From Coffea arabica (taxonomy: Eukaryota; Streptophyta; Magnoliopsida; Gentianales; Rubiaceae): 64,000 nt of DNA. The DNA is taken from contig NC_092329.1 of NCBI RefSeq assembly GCF_036785885.1, forward strand, positions 1,054,001 through 1,118,000. Direction: 5' to 3'. Of this stretch, positions 62,206-64,000 are shown in pieces. The number at the start of each line of letters is the position of its first letter. The stretch's first letter is position 1. Below the pieces are notes generated by a model, which was not told the DNA's origin, made no database searches, and saw only the letters and a program-made list of their open reading frames with translations. Both the position numbers and the translations under genes were made by a program.

Positions 62206-64000
62206 ATGTCCCTGAATATGAAAACCCTCACTCAGGCCTTCGCCAAGGCCTCAGCAGCGATCGAGAAAACGGTCCAAACCACGGTCCAGGAAGTCACTGG
62301 CCTGCCCAAGCCCTTACAGGACTACGACTTGCTCGACCAGATCGGGTCCGCCGGCCCGGGACTCGCCTGGAAGCTATATTCTGCTAAGTCCCGTGACGGC
62401 CGCGCGGTGTATCCCAATGTTTGTGTGTGGCTGCTTGACAAGAAGGCACTGTCGGAGGCGAGGCAGCGGGCCGGGCTTTCCAAGGCTGCGGAGGATGCGT
62501 TTTTGGAGGTTCTCAGAGCTGATGCTTCCCGGTTGGTCAGGCTGAGGCATCCTGGGGTTGTGCATGTGGTCCACGCGCTTGATGAGAGTAAGAACGCAAT
62601 GGCTATGGTTACCGAGCCTTTGTTTGCATCGGCCGCAAATGCTTTGGGGAATTTGGAGAATGTTGAGAAAGTGCCCAAGGAGCTCAAAGGAATGGTAATT
62701 GTTTGCTTTTGATGTAAATATTTTATTAGCATCATTAGGTGGATTCTCTTATGACTTGAGAATCCTCGTAGTGGAAGCAACTTATGCTGACTTGAGGATT
62801 TGGTGCCTATTTCTACACTCCGTGGACTAAATTTCAGTAATTTTCCACAGTATATGGCCCGAAGGCGATCTGATTTTACTAACAATATGTATGTGTCGAC
62901 ATTTTAATGGTAGTATGATTCATGAGCAGTGATATGCTGAAAAAATGATAATAATGTATAGCAGTCCACTCATAGGCCATCTTGTGTCTTGCCAAGTTGC
63001 TTTGAACATAGTGCCACGGCAAATGGTGTCGCATTCTGTCTGGAATCAAAAATTTTTTTTTCCCCTTTAAGTACATTATGTTCTAGGGATGAAGTTTTTC
63101 AGGAGTTGTAGAATTGGCGCTGCCTTGAAATGAGTTATGTGAAAATATGCTAGACGAATTGTTTCTTTTCTTATTAGATGAGGTGGTTTAAGTTATTTGG
63201 GTGACAAGATGGTATTTTTAGGTACAAGACTGAGCTCAAAAAGAGTATACTCTGAGGTCAGCTATGGGTGGGGAATCTGAGTTCTCTATTAATATAGTTA
63301 CTACATGATGTTGAGAAGGAGAGATTGTGAAAATTAGGAATGAGATGAAAATGAAAACTGATCCAAGAATGTCAGATGAACTACGTTTTAGATACTTGGT
63401 TTGAAGATCATTATTGCCCTTTGAGAGTCTATACGGCGACTAATTTATTTTGGTATTTAATTGGAAGGAAACCATTTTAAATGTTAACCGTAACATCATT
63501 CTGATTGAGTTCTATAATAAGTACATTAGTAAGTTGTAATAGAGGTGGACTAAAGATTTAATTGTGCAGAGAACTTGGTTGACTTGTCGATTTGTTAAAA
63601 TGCACTATTTTTTTTTTTTGCAGGTATGGCCACTCTTGATTAGTAGACTTTGTCTTCCATATGTTTATCTGCGGCCTATAAGCTTACTGAAACCCCTCAA
63701 CTAGACCATAAAGTGTAGGCATTCTTCTGGAGTTGTTTAGGAAAAATTTGTAATCTTGGCATAGATTTTGGCAGAACTTGGAATTATATTTGTTAATAGC
63801 TTAACAAAGATGGCAAATTTCTCGTCGGTTTATATGATAGTTCAGTACTGCTTGGATCTTGAAGTCAGTCAAGCGTCCTTACATGAATGGACATTAGTTC
63901 ATTATATGCAGCTAAGTGTAAATTATCCCAGAAGATACACCAATCTTGCCTTGGTTTGTACTCTGGAAATAGTGTTGGATAACATGCAATGCACCAACAT
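62206..64000 (+). CDS. SCYL2: SCY1-like pseudokinase 2 (SCYL2), first coding exon; rest beyond right edge
   Basis: Exon 62206-62694 encodes the first 163 residues and ends at GGAATG|GTAATT. The remaining 1.3 kb is intron; no second exon was found. The start [40 protein letters not shown] and [12 protein letters not shown], then [15 protein letters not shown] and [20 protein letters not shown], are the N-lobe of SCYL2-type kinase-like proteins. The glycine loop is degenerate (GSAGPG) and the usual VAIK lysine context is altered (VCVWLLDKK), so catalysis is doubtful, as known for the family. In Arabidopsis SCYL2 proteins interact with clathrin machinery at the trans-Golgi and affect growth and root hairs. 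Confidence 0.92.

Overview
The window is plant nuclear DNA: AT-rich, with genes split by GT-AG introns, plant-specific protein families, and intergenic space full of small transposons (MITEs), tRNA-derived SINEs and a Helitron. The families point to a eudicot. An asterid is my guess, but nothing here fixes the species. I reconstructed ten protein genes by joining exons at splice sites; every complete one gives an uninterrupted frame that ends in a stop.

Layout. (1) 1-5,969, minus: class I NADPH-cytochrome P450 reductase (15 exons visible, C-terminus off the left edge). (2) 5,970-13,939: gene-free, with decayed MITEs, a SINE with a perfect target-site duplication (TSD), and a 1.7-kb Helitron. 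(3) 13,940-18,109, minus: CER2-like BAHD protein for very-long-chain wax precursors. (4) 18,110-22,700: nested transposons and two more SINEs with TSDs. (5) Plus-strand block: VIN3-like PHD/FNIII/VEL protein (23,105-27,024), HYL1/DRB1 dsRNA-binding protein (28,710-32,023), Rab geranylgeranyltransferase alpha subunit (33,862-37,899), tRNA adenosine deaminase TAD2 (40,028-40,591), a 72-residue single-pass protein (42,702-43,999) and a plastid-type Cys-rich protein (47,818-49,212). (6) 49,825-51,270, minus: secreted LRR protein. (7) 51,271-61,900: no recognised gene; it holds a four-level nest of transposons (52,960-56,141) and a 1.8-kb foldback element (56,953-58,748). (8) 62,206 to the right edge, plus: first coding exon of a SCYL2-type pseudokinase.

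The genes are ordinary housekeeping or regulatory loci and do not form an operon-like or biosynthetic cluster. VIN3-like (chromatin silencing) and HYL1 (microRNA processing) are adjacent, but I see no sign of joint control. I found no convincing new biological system. The most notable structures are the transposon nest, the near full-length foldback (a possible hairpin small-RNA source), the Helitron with an unrecognised ORF, a partial exon duplication inside the reductase gene, and a tandem duplication of the stop-codon region of the plastid-type gene.
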